Assembly (NCBI RefSeq): GCF_001519075.1
Contig: NZ_KQ954245.1
Span: 845,552 to 909,551 of the forward strand
Reading direction: 5' to 3'
Source of the DNA: Novosphingobium fuchskuhlense
GTDB lineage: Bacteria > Pseudomonadota > Alphaproteobacteria > Sphingomonadales > Sphingomonadaceae
Length of the DNA: 64,000 bases
Position numbers and translations under genes: made by a program. Below, one piece after another: positions 1 to 8,245 of this stretch. The notes under the pieces were generated by a model. That model ran no database searches, was not told the origin of the DNA, and was given only the letters and a program-made list of their open reading frames with translations. How positions within the stretch are numbered: position 1 is the stretch's first letter; each line of letters starts with the position of its first letter.

Positions 1-1
1 C

Positions 2-3000
2 GAAACGCTGGCCGAAACCATCGCCGCTCCGCTCGAGGAATCGATCAACGGCGTCGAGAACATGATCTACATGCAGTCGTCCTCCACGGGCGACGGCAAT
101 GTCTCGATCACCGTCACCTTCAAGGCGGGCACCAATGTCGATTCGGCCCAGGTGCTGGTGCAGAACCGCGTCGCCACTGCCGAACCCCGCCTTCCCGAGG
201 AAGTGCGCCAGATCGGCGTGACGGTGCGCAAGAACTCGCCCGACCTGCTCATGGTGATCAACCTCTATTCGCCGGACAAGTCGCTCAGCCACCAGTACGT
301 CGCCAACTACGCCACCTTGCAGGTGCTCGACCGGCTGAGCCGCATTCCCGGAGTGGGCGGCGTGCGCATCATCGGCGCGCGCGATTACAACATGCGCGTG
401 TGGATCGATCCCGATGCCGCCGCGAGCCGCAACCTGACGGTGGACGAGATCATCGCGGCGATCCGCGCGCAGAACGCGCAAGTCGCCGCCGGCTCGGTTG
501 GCCAGCCGCCGTTCAACCAGGGCGGCACCGCCTTCCAGCTTGGCATCCAGACCAGCGGCCGTCTGACCTCGACCGACGAGTTCGGCGCGATCATCCTCAA
601 GCGTGACGACCAGGGCAGGCTTACCCGCCTGCGCGATATCGCGCGGATCGAGCTTGGCGCGCAGGACTATGGCACCAATGCCTATCGCGACAGCTACCCC
701 TCGATCGGTATCGGCGTCTCGCAGCTGCCGGGTTCAAACGCGCTGAAAACGGCGGCGGCCGTCGATGCCGAAATGGAAGCGCTCAGCAAAACCTTCCCGC
801 CCGGCCTCATCTATTCGGTGCCGTTTCACCCCACTGAATACATCCGCGCCTCGATCGAGGCGGTCCAGCACACCCTGTTCGAGGCGATCATCCTCGTCGC
901 TCTGGTCGTGCTCGTCTTCCTGCAAAGCTGGCGCGCGTCGATCATCCCGATCATCGCCATCCCGGTCTCGCTGATCGGCAGCTTCGCGGCGATGGCGGCG
1001 TTCGGCTTTTCGCTCAACAACCTTTCGCTGTTCGGCCTCGTCCTTGCCATCGGCATCGTGGTCGACGACGCGATCGTGGTGGTCGAAAACATCGAGCGCC
1101 TGATGGAGGAGGAAGGCCTCACCCCCCGTGCCGCCGCGCACAAGACGATGGACGAGGTCTCCGGCGCGCTCATCGCCATCGCGCTCGTGCTGTGCGGGGT
1201 GTTCATCCCCACCGCCTTCATCCCCGGCATCTCGGGCGCGTTCTACAAGCAGTTCGCGCTCACCATCGTCAGCGCGACCGCGATTTCGGCGTTCGTCTCG
1301 CTCACCCTGTCGCCCGCACTCGCGGCGCTGATCCTTCGCCCGCGCGATCACGGCGAAACACCCTGCCCACCCGGCTGGCGCGGCCTCCCGGTCCGTTTCG
1401 CGCGCGGTTTCAACACCCGGTTCGAACGCCTGTCCGCCCGCTATGGCCGCCTCACCGCGCGGCTTGTCCGCTCGCTCGGCATGATCGCGGTGGCCTATGT
1501 CCTGCTCCTCGCCGTGGCCGGCTGGCGCTTCTACGAAACGCCCACGGGCTTCATCCCCGCGCAGGACCAGAGCTACCTGATCGGCGTCGTCCAGCTGCCA
1601 CCCGGCGCCTCGCTCCAGCGCACCGACGAGATCGTCCAGCAGGCCGCGCGGATGGCGCGCGACAATCCCAACGTGAAGACCACCATCGCCTTCGCCGGCT
1701 TCGATGGTGCCACCTTCACCACCGCGCCCAATGCCGGCGCGATCTTCATCACGCTCAAGGATTTCGATCACCGCCAAGCGTCCTCGGATCAGGTCGCGAA
1801 CGAGCTGCGCAAGGCCTACGGCGCGATCACCGCCGGCAATGTCCTTGTCGTGCCGCCGCCGCCAGTGCGCGGCATCGGCACCGGGGGCGGCTTCAAGATG
1901 ATGATCCAGGACCGCTCTGGTGCCGGCTATGCCGCGCTCGAAGGCGCCGCCTTCAAGATGATGATGGCCGCAGGTCAGGAGCCCGGGCTCAGTTCGGTGT
2001 TCACCACCTTCAACACCAAGACCCCGCGTCTCAAGGCCGAGGTCGACCGCGAGCGCGCGGAGCAGATCGGCGTGCCGGTGGAGCGCGTGTTCTCCACCCT
2101 CGGCACCTATCTCGGCAGCACCTACGTCAATGATTTCAACTTCCTGGGCCGCACCTTCCGGGTAACGGCCGAAGCCGATGCGCCCTACCGCGACGATGTC
2201 GGCGATATCCTGCGCCTGAAAACGCGCTCGGCCTCGGGCACCATGGTCCCGCTCGCCGCCGTGATGACGCTCAAGAACGACAGCGGCCCCTACCGCGTCG
2301 TGCGCTTCAATCTCTACCCGGCGGCAGAATTGCAGGGCGATACCAAGCGCGGCTTCTCCTCGGGCCAGTCGCTCATCACCATGGACCAGCTGGCCAAGGC
2401 TAATCTCCCGGCCGGGTTCACCTATGAATGGACCGAGCTTGCCTACCAGCAGCAGCAGGCGGGCAACACCGGCATCCTCGTCTTCGGCCTCGCGGTCGTG
2501 TTCGTCTTCCTGCTCCTCGCGGCGCAGTACGAAAGCCTCGTCCTTCCGCTCGCGGTGATCCTGATCGTGCCGATGTGCCTGCTTGCCGCGATCATCGGCG
2601 TCGACGTGATGGGCCGCGACAACAACATCCTCACGCAGATCGGCCTCGTCGTGCTGATCGGCCTGGCCGCCAAGAACGCGATCCTCATCGTCGAATTCGC
2701 GCGGCAGGGCGAGGACGAGGGCCTGGAATCGCGCGCCGCCGCCCAGCGCGCCGCGCACCAGCGCCTCCGGCCGATCCTGATGACCTCGATCGCCTTCATC
2801 CTCGGCACGCTGCCGCTGGTGACCGCCAGCGGGCCCGGTGCGGAAATGCGCTCGGCGCTCGGCATCGCGGTGTTCTTCGGCATGATCGGGGTGACGCTGT
2901 TCGGCCTCCTCTTCACGCCCTCGTTCTACATCATCAGCCGCAAGTTCGGCGACCGGGTCGTCCGCGCGTTCCCGCGCAAGCCCAAGCCGCTCCCCGATGC

Positions 3001-3016
3001 GGAGGGCGAGGCATGA
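2..3016 (+). CDS. RND efflux pump inner-membrane permease (AcrB/MexF-like), 5' truncated by window edge
   Basis: Proton-driven hydrophobe/amphiphile efflux transporter of the inner membrane that exports drugs or solvents through a periplasmic adaptor and an outer-membrane channel. The frame is already open at base 2 and reads ETLAETIAAPLEESINGVENM, the porter-domain start of AcrB-type proteins, so only about 30-40 N-terminal residues lie outside. The 1005 visible codons cover both large periplasmic loops and both membrane halves. The TM4 proton-relay pair is present (VVDDAIVVVENIER), as is the TM10 lysine (GLAAKNAILIVEFAR). Its stop overlaps the start of the outer-membrane gene (ATGA), so the two are translationally coupled. 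The membrane-fusion partner should lie just upstream of the window. The family is certain; the substrate cannot be read from sequence. Confidence 0.95.
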   Translation, partial: ETLAETIAAPLEESINGVENMIYMQSSSTGDGNVSITVTFKAGTNVDSAQVLVQNRVATAEPRLPEEVRQIGVTVRKNSPDLLMVINLYSPDKSLSHQYVANYATLQVLDRLSRIPGVGGVRIIGARDYNMRVWIDPDAAASRNLTVDEIIAAIRAQNAQVAAGSVGQPPFNQGGTAFQLGIQTSGRLTSTDEFGAIILKRDDQGRLTRLRDIARIELGAQDYGTNAYRDSYPSIGIGVSQLPGSNALKTAAAVDAEMEALSKTFPPGLIYSVPFHPTEYIRASIEAVQHTLFEAIILVALVVLVFLQSWRASIIPIIAIPVSLIGSFAAMAAFGFSLNNLSLFGLVLAIGIVVDDAIVVVENIERLMEEEGLTPRAAAHKTMDEVSGALIAIALVLCGVFIPTAFIPGISGAFYKQFALTIVSATAISAFVSLTLSPALAALILRPRDHGETPCPPGWRGLPVRFARGFNTRFERLSARYGRLTARLVRSLGMIAVAYVLLLAVAGWRFYETPTGFIPAQDQSYLIGVVQLPPGASLQRTDEIVQQAARMARDNPNVKTTIAFAGFDGATFTTAPNAGAIFITLKDFDHRQASSDQVANELRKAYGAITAGNVLVVPPPPVRGIGTGGGFKMMIQDRSGAGYAALEGAAFKMMMAAGQEPGLSSVFTTFNTKTPRLKAEVDRERAEQIGVPVERVFSTLGTYLGSTYVNDFNFLGRTFRVTAEADAPYRDDVGDILRLKTRSASGTMVPLAAVMTLKNDSGPYRVVRFNLYPAAELQGDTKRGFSSGQSLITMDQLAKANLPAGFTYEWTELAYQQQQAGNTGILVFGLAVVFVFLLLAAQYESLVLPLAVILIVPMCLLAAIIGVDVMGRDNNILTQIGLVVLIGLAAKNAILIVEFARQGEDEGLESRAAAQRAAHQRLRPILMTSIAFILGTLPLVTASGPGAEMRSALGIAVFFGMIGVTLFGLLFTPSFYIISRKFGDRVVRAFPRKPKPLPDAEGEA

Positions 3017-4419
3017 AGCGTCTCGCCGCGCTGCTGCCCGCGCTCGCGCTTACCGGCTGCGTGGTGGGGCCAGATTACAAGCGCCCCGCCGCGCTCCCGC
3101 CCGAGCAGGTCCGCCTGACCGAAGCGCTGGACAACGGCGCGGTGGCGCCCTCGCCGCTCCCCGATGCATGGTGGCGCCTGTTCAGGGATGCCGAGCTTGA
3201 CCGGCTCGTCACGCAGGCGCTGGCGAAGAACACCGACTTGCGCGTCGCCGCCGCCAACCTCCAGCGCGCCCGCGCCGTCCTCTCCGAGGCCGGTGCCGCG
3301 CGCCTGCCCACCACCGGCACCTCCGCCCAGTTCTCGCACAGCCGTCAGGTGATCCCCGCATTCGGACGCGCGGTCACCAACGATTTCTTCTCGCTCGGTT
3401 TCGACGCCAGCTACGAGGCGGAACTGTTCGGCGGGGTCAGCCGCAGCCTCGAGGCAGCGCGCGCCGATGCCGCCGCCGCACAGGCCGCCGTCGATGCCGC
3501 GCGCGTCGCGGTCGCCGCCGAAACCGCCCGCGCCTATGCCTCGGCCTGCGCCTTCGGTGAACAGGCCGATGTCGCACGCGAGACGGAAGGCCTGCAGGCC
3601 CGCACGCTCGATCTCACCCAGCGCCGCCTTGCCGCCGGGCGCGGCACGCGGGGCGAAGTCGATCAGGCCACCGTGCTGGTCGAGCAGGCCCGCGCTGCGG
3701 TCCCCGTGTTCGAAGCCGAACGCCGCGCCGCGCTCTATGCCCTCGCCGTGCTCACGGGCGATGCTCCCAGCGCCATTCTCGAAGCCCCCGCCGCGAAATG
3801 CCGCACCGTGCCGACCGCCGCCGAACCGCTCCCCGTCGGCGATGGCCAGGCGCTCCTCGTCCGCCGCCCCGATGTCCGCGAGGCCGAACGCGCCCTGGCC
3901 GCCGATACCGCCCGGATCGGCGTCGCCACGGCCGCGCTCTATCCCTCGATCACGCTGCTCGGCAGCGTGTCCCTCGGCGCCACGCGCTTCAGCAATCTCG
4001 GCAATTCGGGCTCGGTCGGCTATTCGGTCGGCCCGCTGATCAGCTGGAATTTCCCGCTGAACGGCGCGGCGCGCGCCCGGGTCGAGCAAAGCAAGGCGGT
4101 GGCCGAAGGTTCGCTCGCCCGCTTCGATGCCGCCGTGCTCACCGCGCTCAAGGAAGCCGAACAGGCCCTCGCCCGCGCCGGCGGGGCCACTGCGCGGGAG
4201 GACGCGCTGCGCCGCGCGATGGTCGCCAGCAGCGATGCCGCCCGCCTCTCGCGCATCCGGTTCGACTATGGTGCGGACAGCTTCCTGCAATTGCTCGATG
4301 CAGAGCGGCAGCGCGCCCAGACCCGCGCCGCGCTCGCCCAGGCCGAGGCGGAGCGTGCCGATGCGCAGATCAGCGTGTTCAAGGCGCTGGGCGGCGGCTG
4401 GGAAAACCCGGCGCCCTAG
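3013..4419 (+). CDS. RND outer-membrane factor lipoprotein (OprM/NodT family)
   Basis: Outer-membrane exit duct of the RND pump; 468 residues, normal for the family. The N-terminus is a lipoprotein signal with lipobox LTGC (Cys16), followed by VVGPDYKRP, the classic start of NodT/OprM proteins. Two repeats of long amphipathic alpha-helical segments (about residues 60-230 and 260-450) form the tunnel, and DYGADSFLQLLDAER near the C-terminus is typical. The ATG overlaps the permease stop by 4 bp, which fixes the start. It is followed after 9 bp by a convergent LysR gene. Confidence 0.94.
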   Translation: MKRLAALLPALALTGCVVGPDYKRPAALPPEQVRLTEALDNGAVAPSPLPDAWWRLFRDAELDRLVTQALAKNTDLRVAAANLQRARAVLSEAGAARLPTTGTSAQFSHSRQVIPAFGRAVTNDFFSLGFDASYEAELFGGVSRSLEAARADAAAAQAAVDAARVAVAAETARAYASACAFGEQADVARETEGLQARTLDLTQRRLAAGRGTRGEVDQATVLVEQARAAVPVFEAERRAALYALAVLTGDAPSAILEAPAAKCRTVPTAAEPLPVGDGQALLVRRPDVREAERALAADTARIGVATAALYPSITLLGSVSLGATRFSNLGNSGSVGYSVGPLISWNFPLNGAARARVEQSKAVAEGSLARFDAAVLTALKEAEQALARAGGATAREDALRRAMVASSDAARLSRIRFDYGADSFLQLLDAERQRAQTRAALAQAEAERADAQISVFKALGGGWENPAP

Positions 4420-4428
4420 GGTCTGGAC

Positions 4429-5340
4429 CTACCCCAGCCCCCGCTCCAGCATCCGCCGCGCGGATCGCTGCACATGTTCGGCGATCACCCGGAACGCCGC
4501 TTCCATGCTCCTGCCGCGCCGCCAGGCCAGCGCTACCGAGCGGTGCGCCCGCCACCCTGCGACATCGACAACCGCCAATCCCGCCAGCCCGCCCACGTCG
4601 CTTTGCAGATAGAGCCGCGGCAGCACGGTAAGGCCAAGGCCCGAGGCGGCCATCATGTGCAGACTGTCGAGACTGGTGCCCTCGTAGTCCGGGCTCAGCG
4701 CCATGCCGTGCGCTTCGGCGATCCCTTGCGTCTCGCGGTGCAGGTGGTGCCGCGTATCGAGCGAGAGCAGCACCTGCCCGGCCAGCGCCGCAGGGTCCAC
4801 CGGCCCGCGTACCAGTTCACTGTCCACCGCGGCCACCAGATCGAGCGGTTCGCGAAAAAGGGGTTCGATCTCCAGGTCATCGCCCCGGATCGGCAGGGGT
4901 CCGAGTATCACGTCAAGCTCCCCGCGCGAAACCTGCCGCGCCTGCTCGTCGGGAATGCCTTCGCGCACATAGAGCCTGAGCCCGGGGGCGGCGCGGTGCA
5001 GATCGGCGATGATCGGCGAGAGCAGATAGGGCCCCAGCGTCGGCGTCGTCCCCATGCGCAGGGTGCCGGTGAGGCCCGTCGCGGCCGAACGCGCCAGTTC
5101 CTCGATGCCCCGCACCTCGCCCAGAATGCCGCGCGCCTTGGAAACCACGCTGCGACCGATCGGCGTCAGGATCGCGCCGGTGGTCGAGCGTTCGAGCAGG
5201 CGCACACCCAATCGCTCTTCCAGCGCCTTCACCTGCTGGCTCAGCGCCGGCTGCGAGACATGGCTGACCCGCGCGGCTTCGGCAAAGGAGCCCGTGTCGG
5301 CGAGGGCGACCAGGTACTGCAGCTGGCGGATCGTCGTCAT
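4429..5340 (-). CDS. LysR-family regulator, OxyR-like but without peroxide-sensing cysteines
   Basis: 303-residue transcription factor with an N-terminal winged helix-turn-helix (residues 1-60, QLQYLVALADTGSFAEAA) and a LysR substrate-binding domain. The body matches OxyR closely (TSLDSLHMMAASGLGLTVLP near residue 225). The OxyR redox loop GHCLRDQAMGFC is here RHHLHRETQGIA, and the whole protein contains no cysteine. It therefore cannot sense H2O2 by a disulfide switch and may bind a ligand or act constitutively. It is divergent from the secretion-like operon at 5458 and convergent with the efflux genes; either could be its target. No Shine-Dalgarno precedes the ATG (see the promoter entry). 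Confidence 0.88.
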   Translation of the reverse strand: MTTIRQLQYLVALADTGSFAEAARVSHVSQPALSQQVKALEERLGVRLLERSTTGAILTPIGRSVVSKARGILGEVRGIEELARSAATGLTGTLRMGTTPTLGPYLLSPIIADLHRAAPGLRLYVREGIPDEQARQVSRGELDVILGPLPIRGDDLEIEPLFREPLDLVAAVDSELVRGPVDPAALAGQVLLSLDTRHHLHRETQGIAEAHGMALSPDYEGTSLDSLHMMAASGLGLTVLPRLYLQSDVGGLAGLAVVDVAGWRAHRSVALAWRRGRSMEAAFRVIAEHVQRSARRMLERGLG

Positions 5341-5366
5341 GGGAGGTTATAATCACAGCCTATAGC
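5341..5366 (-). promoter_or_regulatory. Candidate leaderless promoter and LysR half-site of the OxyR-like gene
   Basis: Reading toward the LysR gene, the sequence is ATAG-GCTGTGA-TTAT-AACCTCCC-ATG. TATAAC lies 5 bases before the ATG, the right place for a -10 box of a leaderless transcript, and no ribosome-binding site is present. ATAG-N7-TTAT resembles half of the OxyR operator pattern ATAG-N7-CTAT, so autoregulation is plausible. This is pattern matching only. Confidence 0.35.
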
Positions 5367-5457
5367 GCCTCCGCAAGACTTCTGATTGGCGCTGCTCTCC
5401 TCGCTCACCTAAAACACACCGTACCGATCTCGGAAGAGAACACTTTCAGGGAATGTC

Positions 5458-7155
5458 ATGGCGGGACCCGCACGCGTCGAACTGCGTGATGCAATTCGCT
5501 GGCTGGCCGAAATCATCGGCCCCGATGCGGGCTATCTGCGTCTGGCTGCGGTCTATGGCATTGCCATCGGCCTGCTTTCGCTCGCCACGCCGATTTCGGT
5601 GCAGCTGCTGATCAACAGCGTCGCCTATACCGCGCTGCCCGCGCCGCTGTGGACGCTGGCGGGGCTGCTCTTCGTGCTCCTCCTCGTCGTCGCGCTGCTC
5701 AGCACCTTGCGCGTCTATGTCATGACACTGTTCGAGCGCCGCCTGTTTGCCCGCATCGTTGCCGAAATCACGATCCGCGCCGTCCATGCGCGCGATCCCT
5801 TCTTCGGCGATGCGCGCCGGGCAGACCTGTTCAACCGCTTTTTCGATCTCGCGGTCGTGCAGAAATCGGTGCCCAGCCTTGTGATCGGCGGCTTCACCAT
5901 CATGCTGCAGTCGGCGGTCGGCCTTATCGTCACCAGCTTCTATCATCCGTTCTTCCTCGCCTTCAACGTGGTGCTGCTGCTTGCGCTGCTGGTGATCTGG
6001 CTGCTGTGGTCGCGTGGGTCGATGACCAATGCGGTCGCTCTCAGCCATGCCAAGCACGATACCGCGCGCTGGCTCGAAAGCGTCGGCGGCTCCAACGGCT
6101 TCTACAAGTCCAGCCGCCATGTCGGCTTCGCGATGGACCGATCCGAAGCGATGACCGCGAACTACATCGCCAGGCACAAGGCCTATTTCCGCTACAGCTT
6201 CGCGCAGACGCTGGCGTTCTTCATGCTCTATGCCTTTGCCTCGGCCGCGCTTCTCGCGCTCGGCGGCAATCTGATCCTCGCGGGCGAGCTCACCATCGGC
6301 CAGCTCGTCGGCGCGGAGCTGATCCTCTCGGGCGTGTTCTACGGCGTCGGCCAGCTCGGCTGGTATCTCGATACGTTCTACGATCTGGTCGCCAGCTGCG
6401 AGGAACTCTCGCTGCTCTATGGCATCGCGCAGGAAAAGTTGCCCGCGGCCAGCACCCGGGGCCCGCGCGACGGCGCGATCGCGCTGCGCGATGTGAAGCT
6501 GGGCGAAACCCACCTCAATTTCTCGCTCGCCGCCGGCGAGCGCCTCGTCACCGTGCCGGAGCCCGGGGTCGAGCGGACACTGTCGATGCTGCTCAAGCGC
6601 CATGTCGCGCCCGAACACGGGCTCGTCACCGTCGGCGGTTCGGACCTCGGCGGTCTCAACATGTACATGCTGCGCTCGGACGTCATCGTGCTCGACCGCC
6701 CGACCATCGTCGAAGTCACGATCCGCGAATACCTCAATCTCGCGATATCCGATCTGACGCCTGCCAGCATTCTCGATGCGGTCGATGCCGTCGGCCTCAG
6801 CGAACGCATCGCCAGCCTGCCCGAAGGGCTCGACACTCCGCTCGCCTCCTCGGGTTGGCCGCTGACGGTGGGCGAGGTCATGGAACTCAAGCTCGCCAAT
6901 GCGCTGCTCGCCTGCCCCAAGGTGCTCGTCCTTGCGCCGGTGTTCGATGTCATGCCGCCCGCGCAGCTCTACGGGGTGCTGGAACGCTTGAAGGCCGCCG
7001 GCACCACCGTGCTGCTGTGCACCGCGCGCCCGGGCAGCTTCGCGCTCGATGGCTGGCTGTGGCTCGGCCGTCAGGAGCAGATCCGTTTCGCCTCCGCCGC
7101 AGAACTGCAGGCGCATATCAAGGATCGGGAGGCGTCACGTGCCCTATCGGCTTGA
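5458..7155 (+). CDS. ABC-exporter-like membrane protein with degenerate (pseudo-ATPase) nucleotide-binding domain
   Basis: 565 residues with the architecture of a type I secretion/HlyB-type half-transporter. An exporter membrane domain (about residues 20-320, five or six hydrophobic segments) is followed by an ABC-like domain (about 340-560). The second domain still follows the ABC fold pattern (LPEGLDTPL before the signature, TTVLLCTARP where the H-loop should be). However, Walker A GxxGxGKS/T reads VPEPGVERT, the LSGGQ signature reads LTVGEVMEL, Walker B hhhhDE reads VLVLAPVF, and the H-loop histidine is absent. It should not hydrolyse ATP alone. It begins an operon with HlyD-like and TolC-like genes, overlapping the former by 17 bp. 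ATG 5458 follows a weak purine-rich site. Confidence 0.85.
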   Translation: MAGPARVELRDAIRWLAEIIGPDAGYLRLAAVYGIAIGLLSLATPISVQLLINSVAYTALPAPLWTLAGLLFVLLLVVALLSTLRVYVMTLFERRLFARIVAEITIRAVHARDPFFGDARRADLFNRFFDLAVVQKSVPSLVIGGFTIMLQSAVGLIVTSFYHPFFLAFNVVLLLALLVIWLLWSRGSMTNAVALSHAKHDTARWLESVGGSNGFYKSSRHVGFAMDRSEAMTANYIARHKAYFRYSFAQTLAFFMLYAFASAALLALGGNLILAGELTIGQLVGAELILSGVFYGVGQLGWYLDTFYDLVASCEELSLLYGIAQEKLPAASTRGPRDGAIALRDVKLGETHLNFSLAAGERLVTVPEPGVERTLSMLLKRHVAPEHGLVTVGGSDLGGLNMYMLRSDVIVLDRPTIVEVTIREYLNLAISDLTPASILDAVDAVGLSERIASLPEGLDTPLASSGWPLTVGEVMELKLANALLACPKVLVLAPVFDVMPPAQLYGVLERLKAAGTTVLLCTARPGSFALDGWLWLGRQEQIRFASAAELQAHIKDREASRALSA

Positions 7156-8245
7156 CCATATCGACCACTTCCCGACACTCGCCTCGATGAAGGCCCCGCG
7201 CGTGGCCGTCATCACCGCATGGATGGTCGCGCTCGGCATCACGGCCGCCGCGCTCGTCATGGCCTTCGTGCCCTGGGTCCAGACCGCGAATGGCGATGGC
7301 ATGGTCGTCGCGCTCGATCCCGATGACCGCACCGCCGATGTCTCCTCGCTCGTCAGCGGGCGCATCACCGAATGGTATGTGAAGGATGGCGAGCAGGTCG
7401 CGGCCGGCCAGCCCATCGCGCGCGTGGTCGATCTCGATCCCGAATACCTCACCCGCCTCGCCGCCGAGCGGGCGCAGATCGAAGCGGAGATCGCCGCCGT
7501 CACCCAGTCGCGCGCCACCGCGCAGCTCGATGTCAACCGCACGGCGGCGCTCTTCCGCGAGGGGCTCATTGCCCGCCGTGACTACGAACTGGCGCAGATC
7601 AAGGTCGCCGAGGGCGGTGCCAAGCTCGCCGAATCCCGCGCCAAGCTCCAGCGCATCGACGTCCAGCTCGCGCGCCAGTCCAGCCAGGTCGTCCGCGCGC
7701 CCCGCGCCGGCCGCATCCAGGCGGTCAACGCCGGCCTCAGCGGCAGCGTTGTCTCGCCCGGCTCGATCCTCGCCACCGTCGCGCCCGAAACCGCAGAGCG
7801 CGCCGTCGCGCTCTACATCGATGGGCGCGATATCGCGCTCGTCCGCCCCGGCCGGCATGTCAGGCTCGAGTTCGAAGGCTGGCCGGCCATCCAGTTCAGC
7901 GGCTGGCCTTCGGTGGCTCAGGGCATCTTCGATGGCCGCGTCCGCGCGGTCGATCCCACCTCCGGCTCGGGCGGCCTGTTCCGCGTCCTTGTCGAACCCG
8001 ATCCAGCGAAGAAGCCCTGGCCCGATCTGCGCTTCACCAGGCTCGGCGCCCGGGTGCGCGGCTGGATCCAGATGGAAACCGTCAAGGTCGGCTATGAGCT
8101 GTGGCGTCAGCTCAACGATTTCCCGCTCGAATTCAGCAAGGAGATCAAGGCCTCGATCGGCGGCAAGGACGGGAAAGGCGGCAGCGCCGACGGGCCCGGC
8201 AAGGACGATGACGCCACCGTGCGCAAGGCTGGCAAGCCGAAATGA
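7139..8245 (+). CDS. HlyD-family periplasmic adaptor (membrane fusion protein)
   Basis: 368-residue adaptor that would bridge the inner-membrane protein at 5458 to the outer-membrane channel at 8242. It has one N-terminal membrane anchor (about residues 18-42), a biotinyl-lipoyl half-domain, a coiled-coil hairpin rich in Ala/Gln/Arg (LAAERAQIEAEIAAVTQSRA onward, about 100-185), and a beta-barrel domain containing SGSVVSPGSILATVAP. The C-terminus is charged and glycine/lysine rich. GTG at 7139 is preferred: GGGAGG lies just upstream and the encoded VPYRLDHIDHFP leads directly into the anchor. The stop overlaps the next ATG by 4 bp. Confidence 0.88.
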   Translation: MPYRLDHIDHFPTLASMKAPRVAVITAWMVALGITAAALVMAFVPWVQTANGDGMVVALDPDDRTADVSSLVSGRITEWYVKDGEQVAAGQPIARVVDLDPEYLTRLAAERAQIEAEIAAVTQSRATAQLDVNRTAALFREGLIARRDYELAQIKVAEGGAKLAESRAKLQRIDVQLARQSSQVVRAPRAGRIQAVNAGLSGSVVSPGSILATVAPETAERAVALYIDGRDIALVRPGRHVRLEFEGWPAIQFSGWPSVAQGIFDGRVRAVDPTSGSGGLFRVLVEPDPAKKPWPDLRFTRLGARVRGWIQMETVKVGYELWRQLNDFPLEFSKEIKASIGGKDGKGGSADGPGKDDDATVRKAGKPK

